64,000 bases of DNA, taken from contig NZ_JARVRF010000021.1 in NCBI RefSeq assembly GCF_030209835.1, positions 1 through 64,000 of the forward strand, in the 5' to 3' direction. Shown here in pieces: positions 32,087-40,385 of the stretch (positions are counted from its first letter, which is position 1; every line of letters begins with the position of its first letter). The translations under genes and the position numbers were made by a program. The notes beneath the pieces were generated by a model that worked only from the letters and a program-made list of their open reading frames with translations, searched no databases and had not been told where the DNA came from. Source of the DNA: Arthrobacter sp. efr-133-R2A-120. Its GTDB lineage: Bacteria > Actinomycetota > Actinomycetes > Actinomycetales > Micrococcaceae.

Positions 32087-33163
32087 ATGCAGCTGCCAGT
32101 CATGCCCCCTGTCGCACCCATGCTTGCCAAGGCGGTTGGCGCCATCCCGGACGGCGCCATGAGCTACGAGCCTAAATGGGATGGGTTCCGCTCCATCGTT
32201 TTTCGTGACGGTGACGACGTCGAAATCGGTAGTCGCAACGAGAAGCCCATGAACCGGTACTTCCCGGAGCTCATCGAGGCGGTGAAGGCAAACCTGCCCG
32301 AACGCTGCGTCCTCGACGGCGAGATTATCCTGGTCGGCAGATCCGGTGACCGCTTGGACTTTGAAGCCCTCCAGCAACGAATCCATCCGGCAGCCAGCAG
32401 GGTCAAGCTGTTGTCCGAGCAGACGCCGGCGAAATTCGTGGCCTTCGACTTGCTCGCCCTTGGCGATGAGGACTTCACGGGACGGCCCTTCGCCGAACGG
32501 CGGGCAGCGCTTGAAAAAGCACTCGCAGGCGCCGCTGCTCCCATCCACCTCACCGCGGCAACCCGGGACAAGGGAACGGCGGAGCAGTGGTTCAGCCAGT
32601 TCGAGGGCGCAGGCCTGGACGGCCTGCTCGCCAAGCCGCTGGATGGTACCTACCAACCGGACAAGCGCGTGATGTTCAAGGTCAAACACCAGCGGACCGC
32701 CGACTGCGTCGTGGCCGGCTACCGGGTTCATAAGACCGGCGACGACCTTATTGGTTCGCTCTTGTTGGGGCTTTATGACGACGGCGGCCGGCTTTCCAAC
32801 GTGGGCGTGGTGGGTTCCTTCTCGATGCAGCGGCGCAAGGAACTGTTCGGCGAACTCCAACCCCTCGTGACTGGGTTCGATGGGCATCCCTGGGCATCGG
32901 CCGAGCAGGAGGAAGGCAGCCGGACACCCCGCAACGCCGAAGGCAGCCGCTGGAGCGCAGGGAAGGACCTGTCGTTCACGCCCCTGCGGCCAGAACTCGT
33001 TGTGGAAGTGGCTTACGACCACATGGAAGGGGAGCGGTTCAGGCACACAACGCAGTTCGTGCGGTGGCGGCCGGACAGGGATCCGGAGTCGTGCACCTAT
33101 GGGCAGCTTGAGGAACCCGTGAAGTTCGATTTGTCAGCGGTCCTGGACGCCGGGAAACCATAA
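32087..33163 (+). CDS. ligC: ATP-dependent DNA ligase (LigC type)
   Basis: A 358-residue nick-sealing ligase. The adenylation lysine is Lys30 in YEPKWDGFRS (motif I), with IGSRNEKPMNRYFPEL, VLDGEIIL (motif IIIa), AFDLLALGDEDF, LDGLLAKPLDG and the MFKVKHQRTADCVVAGYR motif V, then an OB-fold. It has the core size without Ku-linked polymerase or nuclease domains, so it resembles LigC, involved in base-excision-type repair rather than NHEJ LigD. No ku or primase gene is nearby. Confidence 0.91.
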   Translation: MQLPVMPPVAPMLAKAVGAIPDGAMSYEPKWDGFRSIVFRDGDDVEIGSRNEKPMNRYFPELIEAVKANLPERCVLDGEIILVGRSGDRLDFEALQQRIHPAASRVKLLSEQTPAKFVAFDLLALGDEDFTGRPFAERRAALEKALAGAAAPIHLTAATRDKGTAEQWFSQFEGAGLDGLLAKPLDGTYQPDKRVMFKVKHQRTADCVVAGYRVHKTGDDLIGSLLLGLYDDGGRLSNVGVVGSFSMQRRKELFGELQPLVTGFDGHPWASAEQEEGSRTPRNAEGSRWSAGKDLSFTPLRPELVVEVAYDHMEGERFRHTTQFVRWRPDRDPESCTYGQLEEPVKFDLSAVLDAGKP

Positions 33164-33227
33164 ATCAGGGGGATTTCAGGGCGAACCCCTAGGCCCCGCC
33201 CGCGTCCCGCAAGGGACAATGGGAAAT

Positions 33228-33629
33228 ATGAAAACGCTGCTCAACATCATCTGGCTCGTCTTCGGTGGCTTCGTCCTTGCCTTGGGCTATTTCATGGCCG
33301 GAATTATCTGCTGCTTGTTGATCGTCACCATCCCGTGGGGCATCGCGTCGTTCCGGATTGCCTCGTACACCCTGTGGCCGTTTGGCCGCATGGTTGTGGA
33401 CAAGCCCGGAAGTGGGGGCGTCTTTACGCTCCTGGGCAACGTCATCTGGTTGCTGGTTGCGGGCATTTGGATCGCGATCGGGCACGTAGTCACTGCGTTC
33501 GCCATGGCCATCACGATCATCGGGATCCCGCTGGCCATCGCCAACCTGAAGCTCATTCCGGTATCGCTCATGCCGCTGGGCAAGCAGATCGTGCCTAGCA
33601 AACGCCTCTTCGTCAGCACCTACCGCTAG
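33228..33629 (+). CDS. YccF domain membrane protein
   Basis: A 133-residue inner-membrane protein with two similar halves. It carries MKTLLNIIWLVFGGFVLALGYF, then GIICCLLIVTIPWGIASFRIASYTLWPFGR and, in the second half, ITIIGIPLAIANLKLIPVSLMPLGK. The repeated PxGIAxxxIAxxxLxPxGR pattern is the YccF family signature. The ATG at 33228 gives the same N-terminus as E. coli YccF; an ATG three codons earlier is possible. Function is unknown. Confidence 0.87.
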   Translation: MKTLLNIIWLVFGGFVLALGYFMAGIICCLLIVTIPWGIASFRIASYTLWPFGRMVVDKPGSGGVFTLLGNVIWLLVAGIWIAIGHVVTAFAMAITIIGIPLAIANLKLIPVSLMPLGKQIVPSKRLFVSTYR

Positions 33630-33738
33630 CGCGGCAACGCCGGCCACCCGAAACCCCGCGTCGGGCATCAGACGCCATGGACTGTTCCGGAGTAGCGTAG
33701 GCCGTGTCTGCACTGCCTCCCCTCGAAAGGAACAGTCC

Positions 33739-35475
33739 ATGTCCGCCGCCAGGAACACCGTTGCCAAGAACATCGTCGCCACCCTCAAAGCCAACAACGT
33801 CCAGCGCGTCTACGGGATCCCCGGGGATTCGCTGAACGGATTTACGGACGCGCTGAGGGAGGAAGAGAGCATCCGTTGGGTGCATGTCCGGCACGAAGAA
33901 GCCGCGGCGTTGGCGGCCGCAGCCGAGGCGGGCCTCACGGATGAACTCGCGGTGTGCGCCGGATCCTGCGGCCCGGGCAACCTGCACCTGATCAACGGCC
34001 TCTACGATGCCAACAAGTCCAGGGTTCCCGTGCTGGCCATCGCCGCCCACATTCCCAGCGAAGAGATCGGCAGCCAGTACTTCCAGGAGACACATCCCCA
34101 GGAGTTGTTCCGGGAGTGCAGCGTTTATGTCGAGCACGTCGCCCATCCTTCCCAGATGCCCAGGGTCTTGGAAATCGCCATGCGGACGGCCGTCGAGAAG
34201 CGGGGCGTCGCCGTCGTCGTGATTCCCGGCGATGTCGCCCTCGCGGAGGCGCAGAGCAACCGGACAGCGGTGATCCGGGCCGCCCGGCCGGAGATCCGGC
34301 CCAACCCGCGGGAGCTCGCCGAAGCAGCTGACATTCTCAACGCGGCAGGCAAAGTCACTATCCTGGCCGGCGCCGGCACCGCGGGTGCGCACGCCGAGGT
34401 CATGGCCCTGGCGGACGCGCTGGGCGCGCCGATCGTCCACGCGATGCGCGGCAAGGAGCACATCGAGTACGACAACCCCTTCGACGTCGGCATGACCGGC
34501 CTTTTGGGGTTCAGTTCCGGCTACCGCGCGATGGAGAGCTGCGAAGCCTTGCTTATGCTGGGCACCGATTTTCCGTACCAGCAGTTCTACCCGGAGAATG
34601 CCAAGATCATCCAGGTGGATATCAGGGGCGAGCAACTCGGCAGGCGTTCCCGGATCGATCTTGGCCTTGTGGGCACGGTCAAGGACACTGCGGCCTCGCT
34701 CCTGCCCTTGATCGAGCCCAAAAAAAGACGAACGCACCTCCAAGCCTCCCTCAAGCACTACGCCAAGTCCCGTGCAAAACTCGACGACCTGGCCTCTCCG
34801 GCCAAAGACGGCCAGCCCATCCATCCGCAGTTCGTGGGCAGGCTCGTGGATGAGGTGGCGGCCCCGGATGCGGTTTTCACGTGCGACGTCGGGTCCCCCA
34901 CCGTGTGGGCCGCCCGGTACCTGAGCATGAACGGCCGACGCCGGCTGCTCGGCTCGTTCAACCACGGAACCATGGCCAACGCCCTGTCCCACGGAATCGG
35001 TGCGGCCGCCTCGTACCCCGGGCGCCAGGTGGTGGCCCTGGCCGGCGACGGCGGCCTGACCATGCTTCTCGGCGAGCTGATCACCTTGGTGCAGAACAAG
35101 CTCCCCGTCAAAGTGGTGGTCTTCAACAACTCCTCGCTGAACTTCGTCGAGCTCGAAATGAAGGCCGCCGGATTCGTCAATTTCGGCACCGAGCTCGAGA
35201 ATCCGGACTTCGCCAAACTGGCAGAATCGCTGGGCATCCGGGGAATCCGGGTGGACAACTCCTCCGGGTTGAAGGCGGGGCTGGCTGAAGCGTTCGCGCA
35301 CGACGGTCCGGCCCTCATCGACGTCCGCACGGCCCGGCAGGAACTGTCCATTCCGCCGGCAATCAGCGCCGAACAGGTCAAGGGCTTCACGCTCTACGCA
35401 ATCCGGACGGTCCTCTCCGGCCGCGGCGACCAGCTCATCGACCTGGCGAAGACCAACATCCGCCAGATATTCTGA
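33739..35475 (+). CDS. poxB: Pyruvate dehydrogenase (quinone) / pyruvate oxidase
   Basis: A 578-residue thiamine-diphosphate flavoenzyme that oxidises pyruvate to acetate and CO2 and passes electrons to quinone. It has YGIPGDSLNGFTDAL, the activating Glu in VHVRHEEAAALAAAAEAG, an FAD-binding middle domain, and the ThDP/Mg motif GDGGLTMLLGEL...VVVFNN near the C-terminus. Length matches E. coli PoxB and corynebacterial Pqo. It has its own ribosome site (GAAAGGAACAG) and seems monocistronic, typical of a stationary-phase or aerobic overflow enzyme. Confidence 0.92.
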   Translation: MSAARNTVAKNIVATLKANNVQRVYGIPGDSLNGFTDALREEESIRWVHVRHEEAAALAAAAEAGLTDELAVCAGSCGPGNLHLINGLYDANKSRVPVLAIAAHIPSEEIGSQYFQETHPQELFRECSVYVEHVAHPSQMPRVLEIAMRTAVEKRGVAVVVIPGDVALAEAQSNRTAVIRAARPEIRPNPRELAEAADILNAAGKVTILAGAGTAGAHAEVMALADALGAPIVHAMRGKEHIEYDNPFDVGMTGLLGFSSGYRAMESCEALLMLGTDFPYQQFYPENAKIIQVDIRGEQLGRRSRIDLGLVGTVKDTAASLLPLIEPKKRRTHLQASLKHYAKSRAKLDDLASPAKDGQPIHPQFVGRLVDEVAAPDAVFTCDVGSPTVWAARYLSMNGRRRLLGSFNHGTMANALSHGIGAAASYPGRQVVALAGDGGLTMLLGELITLVQNKLPVKVVVFNNSSLNFVELEMKAAGFVNFGTELENPDFAKLAESLGIRGIRVDNSSGLKAGLAEAFAHDGPALIDVRTARQELSIPPAISAEQVKGFTLYAIRTVLSGRGDQLIDLAKTNIRQIF

Positions 35476-35493
35476 ACCGAACCCCGCACGGGA

Positions 35494-37197
35494 CTACCCA
35501 GCCGTCACGGCTCCGGTTCGCGGATCGAAACTGAAGCTGCGCTCCACGACCGGCGCGCCGCCGTCGTCCGCCACCGCGAAAGTCAGCTCAAGCGAGTCCC
35601 GTGCCAGATCCTCCTCGGTGACGGTGTAAACCGGCGTGAAATACAGTGCTTCCGCGCCCGGTGCCAGATCGGCTGGCGGGAAGTCGGCCGGGTTCGCGTG
35701 CGGTCCCAGGAGTACGACGCCGGACGCCGCCTGGGTGCCCAGGTTGCGGGTTCGTCCGGTGAAGGCGAGGATGTCCCCGGCTTTGTAGCCCGGAATGATG
35801 GGCCCGTAGTTGAGGTCCTGTGCTTCGCGGGTTCCGAGGATTTGCGCCTGCTCCGCCGAGTAGCCCTGGCCCACTTCCTTCCATGTCTGCACGTCCCAAT
35901 CACCGTCGTTGTCCGGGGAGATGACGTGGAATTCGCCAGCGTTCTGCCACACAGGGGGCCGGCCGGGAGTGATGGAGCGCAGTTCCATGTGAAACTCGAG
36001 CTGGTCGGGCTGGGTTTCAGGCGCACCCGCACCCGCACCGGCCGGGCCCACGAGCTGCCCCGTCAGCTGATCCGCCGGGACTGAAACGAAGACGATCTCG
36101 CGGTATCCCTGCCGCTCGTACAGGACGCCGATGTTGCCATCCCGAAGCCGCGCCGCGGTCGAGTAGGCCGAGCTTCCCTCGCACAGGACCAGCTTGGCGG
36201 GCCAGCTGGCCCCGTTGTCCGTGGACAGGCTGAGGACCGTATTGCGCCGCAGGGACGTGTCCTGGTTGTTGCTCGCGAGCAGCCAGTTGTTCGTGGCCGG
36301 GGTGGACAGGGACGCCACATTCGGGAGGCCGTCGAAGCGGACAAGCGAGCCGTTGTCGCTCGGGTCGGGGAGGTCCTCGACCGGTTCCAGCCGGCTCCAC
36401 GTCTCGCCGCCGTCATGGGAGATCGCTGCCTGGCGCCGTGGCGTGGCGCGCGAGTGCAGGAGGAGGCGGCCGTCGTCGAGGCAAGCGACCTTGTTCTCGT
36501 TGGGACCGACCCCGTCCGGACCCTTTCCGATGAGCGATCCGAGCGTCCAAGTCTCGCCGTGGTCGTCGCTGTACGCGGAAGCCGCCATGATTTCGCCGTC
36601 CACGAGCACCACGAATTGTTGCACCAGACGTCCGGCGAACGGACCGGTGTGCATCTGGATTCCCTGCCCGGCCGCGGCGAAAATCCCCGTGATGCCGCGG
36701 TCGCGAGCGTCGGCACGAGCGCCCGGCTTGAGCTGATCGGTGAGCCGCCGATGCTGCCACGTGACGCCGTCGTCGTCGGAAAAGCTGACGTCGCAGTGCT
36801 GAACGTCGTCATCCGGTTCCAGCCCGCCCACTGCCTCGAAGAAACCAGCATGCGTCCCCGCGGCGTGGAACATGAAAATCCGCCCGGTCACGGCGTCCAC
36901 CAAGAGGCTAGGATCGCCGTAGCCATTGAGCCCCGATCCGCTGCGGACCACCCGCTGTTCCTCCCAGCTGCGGCCATTGTCTGTGCTGCGCCGGAGCAGG
37001 AGATCGATCGGATTGGGCAGGTCGTCCAGGTTCGGTCGGCCGTCATAGGCGGCGAGCACGGTGCCCGCCGTCGAGACGGCCAGCGCAGGGATGCGGTACT
37101 GGCGGTAGCCGCCCGTGCCGCGCACCGCCAGGACGTGCTCGACGTCGGGACGGGCTTGGGGGAGTGTGGCGCCGCTGCGCTGGAGGTAGGAGGTCAC
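35494..37197 (-). CDS. Exo-alpha-sialidase (GH33-like)
   Basis: About 567 residues. The N-terminal ~380 form a six-bladed propeller with the RIP arginine motif in GGYRQYRIPALAVS and five Asp boxes: STDNGRSWEE, SDDDGVTWQH, SDDHGETWTL, SHDGGETWSR and STDNGASWPA. The C-terminal ~170 residues look like a beta-sandwich accessory domain. No signal peptide is visible with the GTG start at 37197, although the frame is open 70 codons further upstream, so location is uncertain. It would release terminal sialic acid or a related sugar. No sialate catabolism genes adjoin. Confidence 0.83.
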   Translation of the reverse strand: MTSYLQRSGATLPQARPDVEHVLAVRGTGGYRQYRIPALAVSTAGTVLAAYDGRPNLDDLPNPIDLLLRRSTDNGRSWEEQRVVRSGSGLNGYGDPSLLVDAVTGRIFMFHAAGTHAGFFEAVGGLEPDDDVQHCDVSFSDDDGVTWQHRRLTDQLKPGARADARDRGITGIFAAAGQGIQMHTGPFAGRLVQQFVVLVDGEIMAASAYSDDHGETWTLGSLIGKGPDGVGPNENKVACLDDGRLLLHSRATPRRQAAISHDGGETWSRLEPVEDLPDPSDNGSLVRFDGLPNVASLSTPATNNWLLASNNQDTSLRRNTVLSLSTDNGASWPAKLVLCEGSSAYSTAARLRDGNIGVLYERQGYREIVFVSVPADQLTGQLVGPAGAGAGAPETQPDQLEFHMELRSITPGRPPVWQNAGEFHVISPDNDGDWDVQTWKEVGQGYSAEQAQILGTREAQDLNYGPIIPGYKAGDILAFTGRTRNLGTQAASGVVLLGPHANPADFPPADLAPGAEALYFTPVYTVTEEDLARDSLELTFAVADDGGAPVVERSFSFDPRTGAVTAG

Positions 37198-37237
37198 ACC
37201 TCCATGATACGAGATGGCGCCTTGGGTCCGCAGCTGC

Positions 37238-37999
37238 TTAGCTGATCCTGCGCCGGTAGGCGGCCGTAGCGAAGAAGTACGCGAGAACGAGGATGCCGAG
37301 GCACCATGCCAGGGCGACCCATATGTCGCTACCGATCGGCCGTTGTTCAAACAGATCCTGGATCGTGTTGACGATCGACGTGACCGGCTGGTTCTCGGCG
37401 AAGGCACGCACGGGACCCGGCATGGTGGCCGTGGGGACGAAGGCCGAACTGATGAACGGCAGGAAGATGAGCGGGTAGGAGAACCCGCCGGCGCCGTCTA
37501 CAGACTTCGCTGTCAGGCCCGCGATGATAGCGAGCCATGTGAGCGCGAGGGTGAACAGCGCCAGGATTCCGATGATGGCGAGCCACTCCAGCAGGCTTGC
37601 CGATGTGCGGAATCCCATCAGGAAGGCCACCAGCACGATGATCACGAGGGAGAGACCGTTGGCCACCATGGAGGTCAGCACATGTGCCCACAGCACGGAT
37701 GATCGTGCGATCGGCATGGAGTGGAACCGCTCGAAAATACCGCTCTTCATGTCGGTGAACAAGCGAACGGCGGTGTAAGCGATGCCTGATGCGATCGCGA
37801 TCAGCATGATTCCCGGCAGCAGGTAATTGACGTAGTTCTCGGTGCCGGTCTTGATGGCTCCGCCGAACACGTAGACGAACAGCAGCATGAGGGCGATCGG
37901 CGTGATCGCGGTGGTGATAATGGTGTCCGCGCTACGGAAAATGTGGCGCATGGAGCGGCCCAGCAAGACGGACGTGTCTCCAAAGAAGTGTGTGCTCAT
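37238..37999 (-). CDS. ABC-2 type transporter permease (DrrB-like)
   Basis: A 253-residue membrane protein with six segments. ITTAITPIALMLLFVYVFGG, NYVNYLLPGIMLIAIASG and MKSGIFERFHSMPIARSSVL are typical of daunorubicin-type ABC-2 permeases. It overlaps the ATP-binding gene by four bases. Together they would export a drug or lipid. It is the last gene of the PadR-DUF1048-ABC operon. Confidence 0.9.
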   Translation of the reverse strand: MSTHFFGDTSVLLGRSMRHIFRSADTIITTAITPIALMLLFVYVFGGAIKTGTENYVNYLLPGIMLIAIASGIAYTAVRLFTDMKSGIFERFHSMPIARSSVLWAHVLTSMVANGLSLVIIVLVAFLMGFRTSASLLEWLAIIGILALFTLALTWLAIIAGLTAKSVDGAGGFSYPLIFLPFISSAFVPTATMPGPVRAFAENQPVTSIVNTIQDLFEQRPIGSDIWVALAWCLGILVLAYFFATAAYRRRIS

Positions 38000-38796
38000 G
38001 ACTGGTCCTTACTTGACGCGACCTTGCCCTGGTTCCCCACAAGTGCAAGGAAGATATCCTCCAGGGTGGGCTGCTTTTCGACGTACTCGACCTTCGCCGG
38101 TGGGAGTAGTTGCTTTAGCTCGGCGAGAGTCCCGTTCGCGATGATGCGCCCTTGATGAAGGATGGCGATCCGGTCCGCGAGTTGTTCGGCCTCGTCGAGA
38201 TACTGTGTGGTGAGCAGAACAGTGGTGCCCTGATTCGCGAGCTCCTGGATTACCTGCCACACTTCGATGCGTGCTTCGGGGTCGAGCCCGGTGGTCGGCT
38301 CATCGAGGAAGATCACCTCGGGCTGGCCGATCAGGCTCATGGCGATGTCAAGGCGACGGCGCATGCCCCCCGAATACGCGGACACTTTTCGGGATGCTGC
38401 CTCGGAGAGGTTGAAGCGCGCCAGAAGATCATCCGCCGCTTGGCCGGGGTCCTTCAGGTGCCGCAACCTGGCAACAAGCACCAGGTTTTCCCGGCCGGAG
38501 AGGATTTCATCGACTGCTGCGAATTGTCCGGTGAGGCTGATGGATTCCCGGACCCGCAGCGCTTGGGTTACGACGTCGAATCCGTTGACGGTGGCCGTGC
38601 CGGCGTCCGGACTCAGCAGTGTGGACAGGATTTTCACCATCGTGGTTTTTCCCGCTCCGTTGGAGCCGAGAAGGGCGAAGATGCTGCCCGGTTCCACGTC
38701 GAAGTCCACGCCGCGCAGCACGTGCAGCTCTTTGTAGGACTTTTCCATGCCCTGCACGCGGATCGCGGGTTCGCGGGTGGTGGAGCCATTGCTCAT
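37996..38796 (-). CDS. ABC transporter ATP-binding protein (DrrA-like)
   Basis: A 266-residue ATPase with Walker A LLGSNGAGKTTMVK, signature YSGGMRRRLDIAMSL, and Walker B VIFLDEPTTGLDP. The C-terminal region (PPAKVEYVEKQPTLEDIFLALVG) is the typical DrrA-type extension. It drives the adjacent permease. ATGA overlaps on both sides show tight operon coupling with the DUF1048 gene and the permease. Confidence 0.94.
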   Translation of the reverse strand: MSNGSTTREPAIRVQGMEKSYKELHVLRGVDFDVEPGSIFALLGSNGAGKTTMVKILSTLLSPDAGTATVNGFDVVTQALRVRESISLTGQFAAVDEILSGRENLVLVARLRHLKDPGQAADDLLARFNLSEAASRKVSAYSGGMRRRLDIAMSLIGQPEVIFLDEPTTGLDPEARIEVWQVIQELANQGTTVLLTTQYLDEAEQLADRIAILHQGRIIANGTLAELKQLLPPAKVEYVEKQPTLEDIFLALVGNQGKVASSKDQS

Positions 38797-39173
38797 GATT
38801 CCCCCTCCCTCCCATCGTCCCCGGCAGCGGCGTCGATTGCCTTGACGAGGCGTTCACGCTCCTTGTTGATCCACTGCCCGCCCGTGTAGTTGCGCATGAA
38901 CGTTTCAGCGAACTCCACCGGGTCGTCACCGACGATCGCGCGAATCGGCGTTCCATCCGCGGCGCTCTGTTCGAAGAGATCGGTGAGGTCCCCGAGCATC
39001 CGCAGCAGCACATCGCCCTTGGTGATGGCCCCGAAGTACATCAGGTAGCGCTCCAGCGCGGTCGCCGCCGCGCGATAGTCCGCGGGAAGCTGTTCCACGC
39101 GTGTCTTATTTTGCCGGTATTGCTTCTTCTGTTCGAGCGATCCCGTGAGCTGCTCGATCCACCCTGCGGCCAT
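38793..39173 (-). CDS. DUF1048 family protein
   Basis: A 126-residue soluble, mostly helical protein: AAGWIEQLTGSLEQKKQYRQNKTRVEQLPADYRAAATALERYLMYFG, then FMRNYTGGQWINKERERLVKAI. This is the DUF1048 pattern, regularly encoded with PadR regulators and DrrAB-type ABC transporters. Its role is unknown, possibly a modulator of the regulator or transporter. ATG 39173 lies two bases after the PadR stop; a GTG two codons earlier is possible. Confidence 0.85.
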   Translation of the reverse strand: MAAGWIEQLTGSLEQKKQYRQNKTRVEQLPADYRAAATALERYLMYFGAITKGDVLLRMLGDLTDLFEQSAADGTPIRAIVGDDPVEFAETFMRNYTGGQWINKERERLVKAIDAAAGDDGREGES

Positions 39174-39175
39174 GT

Positions 39176-39505
39176 TCACTTTCCTTCCTTTCGGAGGTGT
39201 TCCAGTCGTTCGGACAGGAAACTCCACGTGTTCCAGAATTCGTCCAGTTCCTTCTTGCCTTGCTCGTTGAGCGAATAGACCTTGCGCGGCGGGCCCTTCT
39301 CGGACGGCCGCTTCTCGACGTCGACGAGGCCTTTCTGCTCGATCCTGACGAGCAGCGCATACACGGTGCCCTCGGCGATCTCGGTGAAGCCCTGCCCCCG
39401 GAGAAGCGTCGTGATTTCGTACCCGTACGCGGGATTCCCGGTCAGGAGAGCCAGAACGATGCCCTCCAGGGTCCCCTTGAGCATCTCCGTCATCTGCTTG
39501 CCCAT
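39176..39505 (-). CDS. PadR family transcriptional regulator
   Basis: A 109-residue repressor: MLKGTLEGIVLALLTGNPAYGYEITTLLRGQGFTEIAEGTVYALLVRIEQKGLVDVEKR is the PadR winged helix, with a short C-terminal dimerisation helix. ATG 39505 is preceded by AGGAGGTGT. It heads the operon PadR-DUF1048-ABC ATPase-permease and probably represses it until the exported compound binds. Candidate operators lie just upstream (39520-39567). Confidence 0.93.
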   Translation of the reverse strand: MGKQMTEMLKGTLEGIVLALLTGNPAYGYEITTLLRGQGFTEIAEGTVYALLVRIEQKGLVDVEKRPSEKGPPRKVYSLNEQGKKELDEFWNTWSFLSERLEHLRKEGK

Positions 39506-39519
39506 TGGACACCTCCTTT

Positions 39520-39567
39520 CACTACTCAGTGTTACTAGCTACTAGTACATAGTAGCGCTAAGTAGTG
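39520..39567 (-). promoter_or_regulatory. PadR operator region
   Basis: CACTACT (39520-39526) and AGTAGTG (39561-39567) form outer inverted arms, with an inner perfect repeat ACTAG-CTA-CTAGT (39534-39546) and TAGCGCTA (39553-39560). Nested palindromes directly upstream of the padR start fit autoregulation. Exact boundaries are inferred. Confidence 0.55.
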
Positions 39568-39605
39568 GAAGTGCAAGACCTCAATGGAACTGCGCCGAGG
39601 CGGAC

Positions 39606-40385
39606 TCAAGGACGTCGGAACGCGCCGTCCCTCAAGAGGGCCACAGCAGTCCCGGCGTCAAGTTCGGCGGCGATCTCGACGTCGTCCGCGTACCCTGCGC
39701 CTATCAACTCACGGCCGCTTGAGCAGCCTCGCAGAGCGTCATGGAGCCGGGGTTCGGCGGCGTTGAACACGGCCATCGCGGCATTTGCCTCCGGCGCGAA
39801 ACCTTCCCTGCCATCCTCCGGCGTGAAGCCGCCCCAGCCTGCGGCAGCGAGCCCGGCGATGAACGCGCCGGCTCCGATCTGATCCTCCACTGCGGGCCGG
39901 AGCGAACCGCCGGGCCATAGCTCCCCGGCCGCGATCACCGCCACCACTGCGTCCGGAGGGAGTTCGGCCGCCACCCAATCCGCGGTGGCGGCTGCGTTGC
40001 GAAGTGACACGGCCGCGATGAGCGGGACTTCCGGGGCAAGCTCATGCGCGATGGAAGAGCCGTTGGGTGAGGGCAGCACGACCCGGCCCAACGGGCGCGC
40101 CTCCCGCAGGCTCGACGGCGAGAGGCTCAGTCCGCCTCCACCTCTCGGACCGGCCAGTTGGGCATCATGGTGGGCGGCGAAATCCTCGGCCCCGGCATCC
40201 TTCCACGGGTACGGGAACACCATGGCCCCCCGATCGACGGCGACGCTGACGCAGGTAGTGAAGGTGAGGACGTCGACCACGACGGCGAGGTCCACTCCGG
40301 ACGCAACCGAACGGGCGCCGTCGAGCCCCCATTCAAACCTCACCCTGAACGGAAGCTGCCGGTGCACCGTCCCCGCCATGGTCAT
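39606..40385 (-). CDS. 2-phosphosulfolactate phosphatase family protein (ComB-like)
   Basis: A 259-residue protein: VDLAVVVDVLTFTTCVSVAVDRGAMVFPYPW, LPSPNGSSIAHEL, LIAAVSLRNAAATADW and VIAAGELWPGGSLRPAVEDQIGAGAFI follow the ComB pattern (Mg-dependent acid phosphatase of coenzyme M synthesis in archaea). In actinobacteria, ComB homologues occur without coenzyme M synthesis and their substrate is unknown. It overlaps the upstream DUF4031-HD gene (ATGA), so the two are coupled. Confidence 0.85.
   Translation of the reverse strand: MTMAGTVHRQLPFRVRFEWGLDGARSVASGVDLAVVVDVLTFTTCVSVAVDRGAMVFPYPWKDAGAEDFAAHHDAQLAGPRGGGGLSLSPSSLREARPLGRVVLPSPNGSSIAHELAPEVPLIAAVSLRNAAATADWVAAELPPDAVVAVIAAGELWPGGSLRPAVEDQIGAGAFIAGLAAAGWGGFTPEDGREGFAPEANAAMAVFNAAEPRLHDALRGCSSGRELIGAGYADDVEIAAELDAGTAVALLRDGAFRRP

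Noticed and set aside
33613..35301. Long minus-strand open frame of about 560 codons
   Set aside because: Antisense to poxB, whose full-length motifs are clear; the opposite frame has no recognisable domain.
37198..37407. Upstream extension of the sialidase by 70 codons
   Set aside because: The extension is Arg/Ser-rich, reads into the end of the ABC permease region, and has no signal-peptide pattern.
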